A stretch of DNA of 7,497 bases, from contig CAZZMS010000107.1 in the NCBI GenBank assembly GCA_964655485.1, positions 1 to 7,497 on the forward strand, given 5' to 3'. Both the position numbers and the translations under genes were made by a program. Under the pieces are notes generated by a model. It did not search any database. It was not told the DNA's origin and was given only the letters and a program-made list of their open reading frames with translations. Position 1 is the stretch's first letter, and each line of letters starts with the position of its first letter. This stretch comes from JANWYU01 sp964655485 (GTDB taxonomy: Bacteria > Bdellovibrionota > Bdellovibrionia > Bdellovibrionales > Bdellovibrionaceae). Positions 1 to 6,210 of this stretch are shown here, in pieces.

Positions 1-1134
1 TTTGTTACCAAACATAATAGAACCGGGACAGGCGATCACAGTTTGAGCGCGTACAACCCCTGTTTCCAGAGCAGCTAGGGCGACTAAGGGCTTGAATGTG
101 GATCCCGGGGGATAATGATCTTGGATCAGCTTGTTGCGTAAAGGTTTGCGGGGATCAAGTACAAGCTTTTTCCAAAGTTCGGGATCTACCCTGCCGATGA
201 AAGCGTTGGGGTCAAAGCCAGGAACGGATACCCAAGCGAGAATTTCACCATCTCGATTGAGGACCACGGCAGATCCAAATTTATTTTCACTGGTGAAAGC
301 CTCCCATGCCGCCTTTTGAATATCGAGATCAATGGTTAACATGGCATTTTTTCCAGCCTTTGGGGGGCGATTTTTAAAATCTCCACTCAAAAAAGTTTTG
401 ATTGTTTCATTATTACTGTCTTGATTGCGAATCTCGCGACCGAAAGCATCGACTTGTGACAAACGAAGACCATTTTCCCCATGAAGGTGTTGCTCTAGAA
501 GTTCTTCAAGCCCAAATTTTCCGACTGTATCTCCACTTTCGTATTGCTTCTCAGGTGCTATTCTTTGCATGAGTTCCAATTGGCTTTTTGATATTTCCCC
601 CACGTATCCAAAAAGTTGTGAACCATTGGGTCCTAATTCATATTCGCGTACAACTTTTTCTCTAATCTCTATACCTGGCAGAATTTGGCTTAATCGCTTA
701 AGTTGAAAAGTCTCTTCAAGGCTTAAGTTCTCTTTGATTTTTACGCTAGCAAATCGACCTTGTTGTTTCTGTTTTTTCTTAAACTTTAATTCGATTTGAT
801 CGGCGGGAATGTTGATGATTTTGGCTAGTTCATCTACTAACTCTTTCCGATCACGGACATATTGACTTTGAATATAGACTTCAAATCCTAGCCGATTGTT
901 TACTAATGTGCGATTTTCCCGGTCTAAAAAGAGCCCACGTGGGGCTTCAAACTTAATTTCACGAATATGGTTTTTCTCTGAGAACTCGCGAAGTTGCGAG
1001 CCTTGCATAATCTGAAGGTACCACAATCGGCTGGCTATAGTGAGCCAAAATAGAGCCACGAGCGTATAGAGATAGCGAAACCTAGGGGAATAAAACTTTA
1101 CTTCATCAGAGTTGCTAATGGCCTCTTTTAGCAC
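1..1134 (-). CDS. mrdA: Penicillin-binding protein 2 (peptidoglycan transpeptidase of cell elongation), 3' end outside window
   Basis: N-terminal 378 residues of a class B penicillin-binding protein, the DD-transpeptidase that cross-links lateral-wall peptidoglycan with RodA and MreBCD. Seen: a short cytoplasmic N-terminus, one membrane anchor (about residues 20-37), then the dimerisation/pedestal domain with APRGLFLDR (about 64-72), G-D-T-V-G-K-F-G-L-E-E (about 201-211) and V-D-A-F-G-R. The transpeptidase domain starts near 265 and carries the active-site motif PPGSTFK with Ser345 (bases 100-102), close to the family's usual place near residue 330. The SxN and KTG motifs lie beyond the left edge. 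No ATG is available: the same frame is closed by the mreD stop (1147-1149), and GTG at 1132-1134 follows GGAG by 6 bases, so I take GTG as the start. Third gene of mreC-mreD-mrdA, 12 bases after mreD. The frame is intact throughout; rodA may follow off-window. Confidence 0.95.
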   Translation of the reverse strand, partial: MLKEAISNSDEVKFYSPRFRYLYTLVALFWLTIASRLWYLQIMQGSQLREFSEKNHIREIKFEAPRGLFLDRENRTLVNNRLGFEVYIQSQYVRDRKELVDELAKIINIPADQIELKFKKKQKQQGRFASVKIKENLSLEETFQLKRLSQILPGIEIREKVVREYELGPNGSQLFGYVGEISKSQLELMQRIAPEKQYESGDTVGKFGLEELLEQHLHGENGLRLSQVDAFGREIRNQDSNNETIKTFLSGDFKNRPPKAGKNAMLTIDLDIQKAAWEAFTSENKFGSAVVLNRDGEILAWVSVPGFDPNAFIGRVDPELWKKLVLDPRKPLRNKLIQDHYPPGSTFKPLVALAALETGVVRAQTVIACPGSIMFGNK

Positions 1135-1140
1135 GAATGA

Positions 1141-1146
1141 CTCCGC
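1141..1146 (-). promoter_or_regulatory. Ribosome binding site fixing the mrdA GTG start
   Basis: Read on the minus strand, GCGGAG lies directly after the mreD stop codon and 6 bases before GTG (1132-1134). The first ATG codon in the mrdA frame lies well downstream, beyond the membrane anchor (in the YLQIM stretch, about residue 46), so this Shine-Dalgarno site decides the GTG start. Confidence 0.7.
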
Positions 1147-1671
1147 TTAGGTTTCTAAGGTTTTTTTGCGCTGTAACCACCAAGTGATCCAGAGATGGTC
1201 TAACCATCTTTGAGGAAAGTGAAAAAAATAGGTTAAAAGGCTGACATAGAGCCAAGACCAGTGAAAATAAATTTGTCTTGGATCCCTGAGCCACAACATA
1301 GCCTGTATCGTTAGAGAATAAACCAAGTAAGTCAGGAGCCAAAGCCACCATTTGCGGGCGTATCTGGGGAGGTAGGTGTTCCGTTTAATAATTTCAACGG
1401 CTATCCATAAGGATAAAAAAGATGCGGTGATTAAACCGATGCTGCCACCTAGGCTAGCTGATTTAATGCCTGCAATGAGGAATAAGGATGCCAAGCTTTG
1501 CCAAGAGCTTAAGTGCAACACCAGGGCCAGCGAGAAGTTAAATAATAAGTCGGGGACGAGTGATTTCTGACTTAAGAACGGCCAAATTTGTGATTGTAAA
1601 ATGTTGAGCAACGGGATCTCCAACAGCAGAATCAAAAAGAAAATAATAAATAGCTTTAACTTCGGGCTCAT
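1147..1671 (-). CDS. mreD: Rod shape-determining protein MreD
   Basis: Integral inner-membrane protein of the elongation machinery, thought to link MreC with RodA/PBP2. Its 174 residues match the usual MreD length (about 160-190). It is very hydrophobic, with about five membrane segments at roughly 7-25, 40-57, 60-95 (likely two passes or a long hairpin), 108-128 and 137-153. The V-P-D-L-L start of the second segment and the following G-I-K-S-A-S-L-G-G-S-I-G-L stretch correspond to the conserved PDLLL and G-x-x-L-D-x-x-x-G-x-x-x-G regions of the family, although the usual acidic residue of the latter is not obvious. The ATG overlaps the mreC TGA (ATGA) and no good Shine-Dalgarno precedes it, so translation is probably coupled to mreC. 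Sequence is poorly conserved in this family; the identification rests on topology, these motifs and position between mreC and mrdA. Confidence 0.9.
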   Translation of the reverse strand: MSPKLKLFIIFFLILLLEIPLLNILQSQIWPFLSQKSLVPDLLFNFSLALVLHLSSWQSLASLFLIAGIKSASLGGSIGLITASFLSLWIAVEIIKRNTYLPRYARKWWLWLLTYLVYSLTIQAMLWLRDPRQIYFHWSWLYVSLLTYFFHFPQRWLDHLWITWWLQRKKTLET

Positions 1672-2525
1672 TGTTTGATTTCAATAGGCGCTTTATTCCA
1701 AAACTTATGATTCTGATGACTCCCTTGAGTGGCGACAAAAACCATGGATACACTTAGAGGATCAAAATCTAGCTCCACCTCTGCGGTGTTTAGGCCAGTC
1801 TCCTCATCGGGATAGACCTTAGAAATTTTGGCTACTTTGATTCCTCGAGGAAACATCTGGGCCACGCCAGTGGAGATCAGATCGTCGCCCACTTGTAATT
1901 GATGCTGATTGGTAAAGGGTTTGAATATGGCTTTACCATAGCCGTTACCTTCTAATAATCCCTTACTTTGAGCTCCGCGAGTCATCACATCGATAACAGA
2001 AAATCGATCCGAAAGCAGTAACACCTGAGATTGTTCTGGTAACACTTTTATAATAGTACCAATGATCGTTTGTTCCGAGAGTACAGCCTGTCCCACCTGA
2101 ATGCCTTCCGCACTTCCCTTGTTGATCCAAAAACTCGCACGTAAAATATCTCGCACGGAGGAAATGGGTTCTGCCAAGACCCACCGAATATCACTTTGTT
2201 GGGTTAGACCAAGAGCGTAGCGTAGTTTATCTCGTTCTTCGCGGAGGTACTCATAGTCACTAAGTCGCTGCTTCATTTCAGCGATCTCTTTGCGTAAATG
2301 TTGATTTTCCTCCTCAACATCCACCAACCACAGGTATCCTGACCAAATTTCCTGGACGCCATGTAAGAACTTGGCTCCTCCCTGTAAGGCTTGAGCCGTA
2401 AGATAGGAGAAGGGACGATCAAACCAGTAGCTTAAGAACTTGGTCTCCTCTGATTTACTCAGCACGAAGGGGAGCATTAAAAGAAAAAGCCAGCGGGCTA
2501 ACTTGGTTACATCCCACCTTAACAT
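1668..2525 (-). CDS. mreC: Rod shape-determining protein MreC
   Basis: Membrane-anchored periplasmic scaffold of the elongasome that binds and activates PBP2. The 285 residues show the standard architecture: one N-terminal membrane segment (about 9-23), a coiled coil rich in Glu, Lys and Leu (about 70-105), and the paired beta-barrel MreC domain (about 115-265). Family signatures are I-N-K-G-S-A-E-G-I-Q-V-G (about 134-145), R-G-A-Q-S-K-G-L-L-E-G (about 183-193) and I-S-T-G-V-A-Q-M-F-P-R-G-I (about 217-229). ATG at 2523-2525 is the only reasonable start because an in-frame TGA lies 6 bases upstream (2532-2534), yet no Shine-Dalgarno sits at normal spacing; the nearest strong one (AAGGAGGG, 2564-2571) is about 38 bases away. 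First gene of a leftward operon with mreD and mrdA. mreB is not immediately upstream; a divergent chaperone gene is there instead. Confidence 0.95.
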   Translation of the reverse strand: MLRWDVTKLARWLFLLMLPFVLSKSEETKFLSYWFDRPFSYLTAQALQGGAKFLHGVQEIWSGYLWLVDVEEENQHLRKEIAEMKQRLSDYEYLREERDKLRYALGLTQQSDIRWVLAEPISSVRDILRASFWINKGSAEGIQVGQAVLSEQTIIGTIIKVLPEQSQVLLLSDRFSVIDVMTRGAQSKGLLEGNGYGKAIFKPFTNQHQLQVGDDLISTGVAQMFPRGIKVAKISKVYPDEETGLNTAEVELDFDPLSVSMVFVATQGSHQNHKFWNKAPIEIKQ

Positions 2526-2623
2526 AATATATCAAGGCTACCTGCAAGCTTTAGGGGACGCAACCCTCCTTCTGGTTTGTGACTTGCTATTTCCAAATCA
2601 CTTTCCTAACATGATGAAATACT

Positions 2624-2629
2624 GGAGGT
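2624..2629 (+). promoter_or_regulatory. Ribosome binding site of the PpiD-like gene
   Basis: GGAGGT lies a few bases before the ATG at 2634 and is a near-perfect Shine-Dalgarno. It supports this start over the ATG codons at 2611 and 2614 further upstream. I found no convincing sigma-70 or sigma-E type promoter pair in the 108-base divergent spacer. Confidence 0.7.
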
Positions 2630-2633
2630 TGTC

Positions 2634-3407
2634 ATGTCTAAAACCTATTTCGAACAGCTTCGTCGTAGCTTGTCGGATCGTCAATTAAGCCTACGTCAAG
2701 TAGTTGCCGGGATATTGTTGCTTATGATTGTGATGGTTTTCGTTTTTTTCGGTTACACAAGTAAAGACTCATTAGGAGTCGGAGCCGCCGCCGAAGTAAA
2801 CGGGACCATTCTCTCCGCGGCTGATTACCAGAGGGAAATGAGCCGGTTGGAGCAAATGTATTCTTCCTTGTTTAAAAACTTAGGTGCTGCGGGAAAGGCG
2901 CAAAGGGATTTTTTGAAGTCGCAAGCCATGGAAAACTTGATTAATGCCGAGTTGTTCTACCAGGCAGCATCCCGTTTGGGTTTTTCCACGTCTGACCAAG
3001 CTGTGGCGGAAGTGATCACTCAAGAGATCGAAGCCTTCAAAGAAAACGGCAAGTTTCGTCGTGAACGCTACGAGGGCATTTTGCAGGCTAATGGTTGGAC
3101 TCCTGCGGATTTTGAAAGGCAAGTGCGCAAGGAGCAAGTGATCAAAAGATTTCAGCAATTTCTGGATCGCTCTGTTTCTACTAGCTCTTTGGAATTAAGT
3201 TTCGAGCAAAAAAAGGACTCCACTCAAAAGCGATTTCAGTGGATCAGCCTATCTAAAGAGGATTGGCAAAAAGCGGTGAAATTAGATCCAACAGCCAGCA
3301 AAAAGCTAGTTGAAGATCCGGCTTTTAGAAAAAAACTCGAGGATGAGTTTCAAAAACGCAAAGCTGAATTTGATTCGCCGGAGCAGGTGAGGGCCGCCAC
3401 ATTTTGA
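2634..3407 (+). CDS. N-terminal part of the frameshifted PpiD-like chaperone: membrane anchor and SurA-N-like domain
   Basis: Reads 257 residues, of which 254 belong to the original protein; the last three (A-T-F) come from the shifted frame. Seen: a basic cytoplasmic N-terminus, a single uncleaved membrane anchor (about 24-41, no signal peptidase site evident), then V-N-G-T-I-L-S-A-A-D-Y (about 55-65), the typical start of the SurA-N/PpiD-N chaperone domain, followed by mostly helical charged sequence to about 240. F-D-S-P-E-Q-V-R-A at the end leads into the parvulin domain. Such domains bind unfolded outer-membrane and periplasmic proteins as they leave the Sec translocon. On its own this fragment would be a membrane-tethered chaperone domain lacking PPIase activity. 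A good Shine-Dalgarno (GGAGG) precedes the ATG. Confidence 0.88.
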   Translation: MSKTYFEQLRRSLSDRQLSLRQVVAGILLLMIVMVFVFFGYTSKDSLGVGAAAEVNGTILSAADYQREMSRLEQMYSSLFKNLGAAGKAQRDFLKSQAMENLINAELFYQAASRLGFSTSDQAVAEVITQEIEAFKENGKFRRERYEGILQANGWTPADFERQVRKEQVIKRFQQFLDRSVSTSSLELSFEQKKDSTQKRFQWISLSKEDWQKAVKLDPTASKKLVEDPAFRKKLEDEFQKRKAEFDSPEQVRAATF

Positions 3408-4138
3408 TTAAGGTGAACGACAATCGCAAAGAAGCGGAGGCTCGAGTATTAATCGAGAAGATCCGCAGTGAGCTCAAAGATGGGCGTTCTTTTGCTGAAT
3501 TGGCAAAAAAATATTCAGAAGATGAGGGGTCTAAGGCTAAAGGGGGAGATTTGGGTTCATTTGCTCGGGGCACAATGGTGCCAGAGTTTGAAAACTACGC
3601 CTTTAGTGCGCCTAAGGGGCAAGTGTCTGAACCGATCAAAACCATGTTTGGATGGCATCTCATCGAGGTGCTCGAAAAAATTCCCGCCAAGGAAGCGCGC
3701 TTGGCTGATGTCCAATCGAAATTGTTGGGAGAAGTCTGGGCGGAGTCGGAATACGACAAGGCCACCAAAGAGCTTGAAGAGTACCTCAAAGCCGGTAACA
3801 AAAGTGAAGTCGAGCGTTGGGTAAAAAGATATGGATTAGAGTGGCGTAGCAGTGATTGGGCTAATCTGGGAAAAGAAAATCTTGCGCTTGACGGTAAATC
3901 TCTACCCTTGAATAAGGTTTGGTCCTTATCTAGTCAAAAACCTCTACCGAAAGATCTGATTCGCGAGGGGGCTTCTTTATTTCTTGTGCAGTGGCGAGAG
4001 GAGAAAAACGAGGACACCAAAGTTGATCCAAAGGATGTCAAAACGGCTCTTGCCCAAGGGCGAAGTTCTGAGATTTTGGGGCGTTACTTAGAGTTTTTTA
4101 AGCAGAAATCTCAAATTACTCGCGGTAAGCTTTTGTAA
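3395..4138 (+). CDS. C-terminal part of the frameshifted PpiD-like chaperone: parvulin PPIase domain and tail
   Basis: About 247 residues, given from the point where the correct frame resumes. If expressed alone, the nearest start would be TTG at 3404, without a clear Shine-Dalgarno. Seen: R-H-I-L-I-K-V at the very start, then the parvulin core with F-A-E-L-A-K-K-Y-S-E-D, G-G-D-L-G-S-F-A-R-G-T-M-V-P-E-F and F-G-W-H-L-I-E-V. The two His residues (in R-H-I-L and G-W-H-L) are the conserved parvulin pair. The domain covers roughly the first 95 residues. The rest is a charged region with a C-terminal segment of unknown role, as in other PpiD-type proteins. An independently started product would lack R-H-I-L and most of the first strand, so it is unlikely to fold as a complete isomerase. 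It ends 11 bases before the next gene. Confidence 0.88.
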   Translation, partial: RHILIKVNDNRKEAEARVLIEKIRSELKDGRSFAELAKKYSEDEGSKAKGGDLGSFARGTMVPEFENYAFSAPKGQVSEPIKTMFGWHLIEVLEKIPAKEARLADVQSKLLGEVWAESEYDKATKELEEYLKAGNKSEVERWVKRYGLEWRSSDWANLGKENLALDGKSLPLNKVWSLSSQKPLPKDLIREGASLFLVQWREEKNEDTKVDPKDVKTALAQGRSSEILGRYLEFFKQKSQITRGKLL

Positions 4139-4149
4139 TCGACTCCACT

Positions 4150-4734
4150 ATGCTTTTACTAGCACGTCGCTGTGTTTTAAATTTTCGTTTGGGTGAGAGC
4201 GTGGAGTGGGCTCGCTTTACTTTACGCCTAAGGGGTGCAAAGGATCCAGCGAGTGGGATGATATTGAATCTCAGGATCATGGATCAGTCCATGGAGCGCT
4301 TATCCCACATGATTGAAGATCGCTCAGAGCCCTTTACCACAGTTTTGGAGCTTATGAAGCAGTCTTTGAATTTTTTGGCTCAAGAGTTCAGGGCCTACGC
4401 TGTCTCCGTACATGAGGTCGAGTTAGAGCTCCCGCATTTGCGGAGTCGGTACATCCTCACTCAAGAGGAACAGGTTTTTGTGGAGATTTTTAGTTATCTT
4501 CGTTACCGCGACCTGTGGGGTGAGGCTTTGGTGCGTTTACCTCTCCAGGAGTTTACTCGTTTGCGGTCAGCTGAGTGGAATGCTTCGGCTTGGTACCTAT
4601 CCATGGAAGCTACGCCCACACGGGCTTTGCGTTCAAAGTTCCCCTCAGCTCAGGCTTGGGGGTTTCGAGAATTGAAAACAGAACAATGGGAATGGTTAGA
4701 GGCAAATAACTATTCAGTCTCAAAAGAGGGTTAA
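4150..4734 (+). CDS. Protein of unknown function, weakly QueD/6-pyruvoyl-tetrahydropterin-synthase-like
   Basis: A 194-residue soluble-looking protein with no signal peptide and no membrane segment. I do not firmly recognise it. Residues about 20-90 (W-A-R-F-T-L-R-L-R-G-A-K-D-P, then A-S-G-M-I-L-N-L, then P-F-T-T-V-L-E-L-M-K-Q-S-L, then S-V-H-E-V-E-L) read like the second half of a QueD/PTPS subunit: H-x-Y-x-L-x-V-x-V-x-G-x-x-D-P-x-T-G-M-V-x-D-L, the P-T-x-E-N helix and the V-x-E-T strand. The zinc-binding HxH and the D-H of that family are missing (W-A-R and E-D-R in their places), so catalysis as a QueD is not expected. The last 100 residues, with many Trp and Arg, match nothing I know. ATG at 4150 is the only reasonable start and has no clear Shine-Dalgarno, so it may be coupled to the PPIase gene that stops 11 bases upstream. 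The next gene starts 2 bases after the stop. Confidence 0.82.
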   Translation: MLLLARRCVLNFRLGESVEWARFTLRLRGAKDPASGMILNLRIMDQSMERLSHMIEDRSEPFTTVLELMKQSLNFLAQEFRAYAVSVHEVELELPHLRSRYILTQEEQVFVEIFSYLRYRDLWGEALVRLPLQEFTRLRSAEWNASAWYLSMEATPTRALRSKFPSAQAWGFRELKTEQWEWLEANNYSVSKEG

Positions 4735-4736
4735 AT

Positions 4737-5948
4737 ATGGCAGGAAAAAATATCCATCAAAAGGATTTATTCGGTGATCAAACCGAGGGTATGCAGAAGG
4801 GAGCAGATTGGTCTCATTGGTTGAGCCAAGCCGAAAAGCGCGTGGTTCGAGTAGGAGATGTGGTCAAGGGAACCATTCTTTCGCAGACCAAAGATGAAGT
4901 TCTAGTGGATATTGGTACAGGCGTAGATGCTATTTTGCCAAAGAGAGACCTGTCCTCCTTGCTTCAAGATCAGCCCATTCAGGCAGGACAAGTCTTGGAG
5001 GTGATCGTGCAGGCCTTAAGGGGTGAACAGGTGATTTTAAAACTGAAGGGGGCCAAAGTTTTTCATGACGAACAGGGGATGCTGGATGATGCTTTCGATA
5101 AGGAGTTACCGGTAGAGGGATTGGTGACAGAAATTGTAAAGGGTGGTTTTCGGGTGATGTTACCAGGGTCAGTGAAGGCTTTTTGTCCCCAAGGTCAGAT
5201 GGATTTCATGATACAAAATCCAGAAAGTTATTTGAATAAAAAGTACGATTTTATCATTATTCAAAAAGAAGTGCGCAACGTCGTGGTGTCCAGACGTCGT
5301 GCTTTGGAGCAATCCCAGCTTGAAAAAGAAAGTCAGTTCTTGGAGCAGGTTCAGGCTCAGGAGCTCTTAAAAGCGCAAGTCACCCGTGTGGAAAGGTTTG
5401 GCGCTTTTGTGTTACTGAAAGATTGGGGATTAGAGGGGCTGATTCCTATTTCTGAGTTATCTTGGGTGCGCATTCGTGATCCTCATGACGTGATACAGAC
5501 GGGACAAGATCTAGACGTCGTTTTTCTTGGCTCTCAGGAGGATGAGCGAGGGCGTCTGCGCATAAGTCTCTCGTTGAAGCGGGCGATGCCCGATCCTTGG
5601 AGTCAGGCTCAGGGAGAGTTGCGTGTGGGACAGATTGTGACTGGGGTTATTCAGAAGAAAGAGCCCTTTGGGTATTTTGTTGAATTACTGCCGGGTGTAG
5701 TGGGCCTGTTACCGCACTCTGCCTATCGGGATAGTACTCAGGCGCATTCCTTTGAGCATCTAAAAAAAGGTGATAAGGTCACTGTAAAAATTCAGGATTT
5801 GAGAGCTCAAGATAAAAGAATCAGTTTGACTGTAGCCGATCAGACAGCAGATGGTGACATCATCGATCCCACACCACATCTGTCCGGCCAAAAGTCCTTA
5901 GGTACTCTTGGGGACATCTTGCAAAGAACTTTGCAAAAGAAATCCTAG
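4737..5948 (+). CDS. RNA-binding protein with four S1 domains (RpsA-like)
   Basis: A 403-residue cytoplasmic protein made mainly of four S1 (OB-fold) domains at about 38-104, 123-188, 209-282 and 295-366. Domain 2 has V-K-G-G-F-R-V-M-L-P-G and ends V-V-S-R-R. Domain 3 has R-F-G-A-F-V-L-L-K-D-W-G-L-E-G-L-I-P-I-S-E-L and ends R-I-S-L-S-L-K, and domain 4 has P-F-G-Y-F-V-E-L and ends R-I-S-L-T-V. Domains 2 and 3 resemble those of ribosomal protein S1, but S1 of most Gram-negative bacteria has six domains, and domain 4 here is less typical. I therefore read it as an S1-like RNA-binding paralogue rather than rpsA itself. The C-terminal L-G-T-L-G-D-I-L-Q resembles the tail of several S1-domain proteins. 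AGAGGG 6 bases before the ATG is a good Shine-Dalgarno. The start lies 2 bases after the previous stop, so the two are co-transcribed. The role could be mRNA binding in translation or RNA stability; unproven. Confidence 0.92.
   Translation: MAGKNIHQKDLFGDQTEGMQKGADWSHWLSQAEKRVVRVGDVVKGTILSQTKDEVLVDIGTGVDAILPKRDLSSLLQDQPIQAGQVLEVIVQALRGEQVILKLKGAKVFHDEQGMLDDAFDKELPVEGLVTEIVKGGFRVMLPGSVKAFCPQGQMDFMIQNPESYLNKKYDFIIIQKEVRNVVVSRRRALEQSQLEKESQFLEQVQAQELLKAQVTRVERFGAFVLLKDWGLEGLIPISELSWVRIRDPHDVIQTGQDLDVVFLGSQEDERGRLRISLSLKRAMPDPWSQAQGELRVGQIVTGVIQKKEPFGYFVELLPGVVGLLPHSAYRDSTQAHSFEHLKKGDKVTVKIQDLRAQDKRISLTVADQTADGDIIDPTPHLSGQKSLGTLGDILQRTLQKKS
5919..5936. repeat. Perfect 8-bp inverted repeat at the 3' end of the S1-domain gene
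   Basis: TTGCAAAG-AA-CTTTGCAA is a perfect palindrome lying within the last codons of the S1-domain gene (L-Q-R-T-L-Q), 10 bases before its stop. It could form a hairpin of about 7 pairs with a GAAC loop in RNA of either strand. No T-tract follows on either strand, so it is not a standard intrinsic terminator, but the two operons converge here with only 4 bases between their stops and no other hairpin is evident. Confidence 0.45.
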
Positions 5949-5952
5949 GAAT

Positions 5953-6195
5953 TTAAAAATTGATTTTTATGGTTTTAATCTTGCTCTTGTGTCCCCGCAT
6001 TAACTCTATCTGTCGTTTGGCTACGCCGTAGTAATCTGCAACCATTTCGATAACTCGCTCATTGGCTTTATTTTCTACAGCGGGAGCAGTCGTACGTATC
6101 GTACATTCTGTTTCGGATGTGAATTCGATAGAGTCTTTTTTAGAGTTTGGTTTTACTCGGACTTGTATAATTCTCGCACCTTGTTTGTTGCTCAT
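5953..6195 (-). CDS. yggU: YggU/DUF167 (UPF0235) family small protein
   Basis: An 80-residue protein with the full DUF167 pattern: V-K-P-N-S-K-K-D near residues 14-21, a central strand I-R-T-T-A-P-A-V-E-N-K-A-N-E-R (about 33-47) corresponding to the family's V-x-A-P-P-x-x-G-K-A-N, then the helix V-I-E-M-V-A-D-Y-Y-G-V and the closing R-G-H-K-S-K-I-K-T-I-K-I, matching G-x-x-S-R-x-K-x-V-x-I. Length fits the family (about 80-100). Molecular function is not established for this family; it is common and often sits near cell-division or housekeeping genes. The start ATG lies 15 bases after the hydratase stop, in the same frame, with no Shine-Dalgarno, so translation probably depends on the upstream gene. 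Last gene of the phoH2-hydratase-yggU run. Its stop is 4 bases from the stop of the converging S1-domain gene. Confidence 0.9.
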   Translation of the reverse strand: MSNKQGARIIQVRVKPNSKKDSIEFTSETECTIRTTAPAVENKANERVIEMVADYYGVAKRQIELMRGHKSKIKTIKINF

Positions 6196-6210
6196 TGGTA
6201 GTTTGGTGTT

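Larger units (their letters stand above)
2634..4138 (+). pseudogene. ppiD: PpiD/SurA-type membrane-anchored peptidyl-prolyl isomerase, interrupted by a one-base frameshift
   Basis: The two reading frames 2634-3407 and 3395-4138 together make one gene of about 501 residues. The first frame reads E-Q-V-R-A (to 3395) and then fails into A-T-F-stop. The other frame continues from 3395 as R-H-I-L-I-K-V. Together they give the canonical parvulin start R-A-R-H-I-L-I-K-V if one C is restored in GGGCC(C)GCC at 3391-3398. Family knowledge: PpiD-type proteins are inner-membrane-anchored periplasmic foldases with an N-terminal chaperone domain, a parvulin PPIase domain and a C-terminal domain. The order here is the same, with only one parvulin domain. 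Whether the lost base is a real mutation, a sequencing or assembly error, or a tolerated slippage cannot be decided from the sequence. Both halves otherwise look under selection (no other stops, good motifs), which favours an error or a very recent mutation. Both halves are described in separate entries. Confidence 0.85.

Noticed and set aside
1115..1351. 78-codon minus-strand frame overlapping the mreD end and mrdA start
   Set aside because: Lies out of frame inside two well-identified genes; no independent support.
2526..2531. TATATT just before the mreC ATG as a -10 box
   Set aside because: It would place the transcription start inside mreC and no matching -35 lies at 16-18 bases; A/T-rich chance match.
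2440..2688. 82-codon plus-strand frame bridging the mreC start, the divergent spacer and the PPIase start
   Set aside because: Overlaps two genuine N-termini and has no ribosome-binding site or family resemblance.
2880..3158. 92-codon minus-strand open frame opposite the PPIase N-terminal half
   Set aside because: Antisense to clear coding sequence, with no motif and no Shine-Dalgarno.
3385..3410. Programmed -1 ribosomal frameshift as the explanation for the split PPIase gene
   Set aside because: The spot (G-GGC-CGC-C) is not a classical X-XXY-YYZ slippery heptamer and I see no obvious pseudoknot or upstream Shine-Dalgarno-like stimulator; PPIase genes are not known to use frameshifting. 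A missing C is simpler.
3468..3824. 118-codon plus-strand open frame within the PPIase C-terminal half
   Set aside because: It overlaps the parvulin domain in another frame, has biased composition and no recognisable motif; a shadow of the real gene.
5955..5968. AAAAAT-TG-ATTTTT as an intrinsic terminator
   Set aside because: Only A-T pairs with a 2-base loop and no GC stem; too weak to call a terminator.
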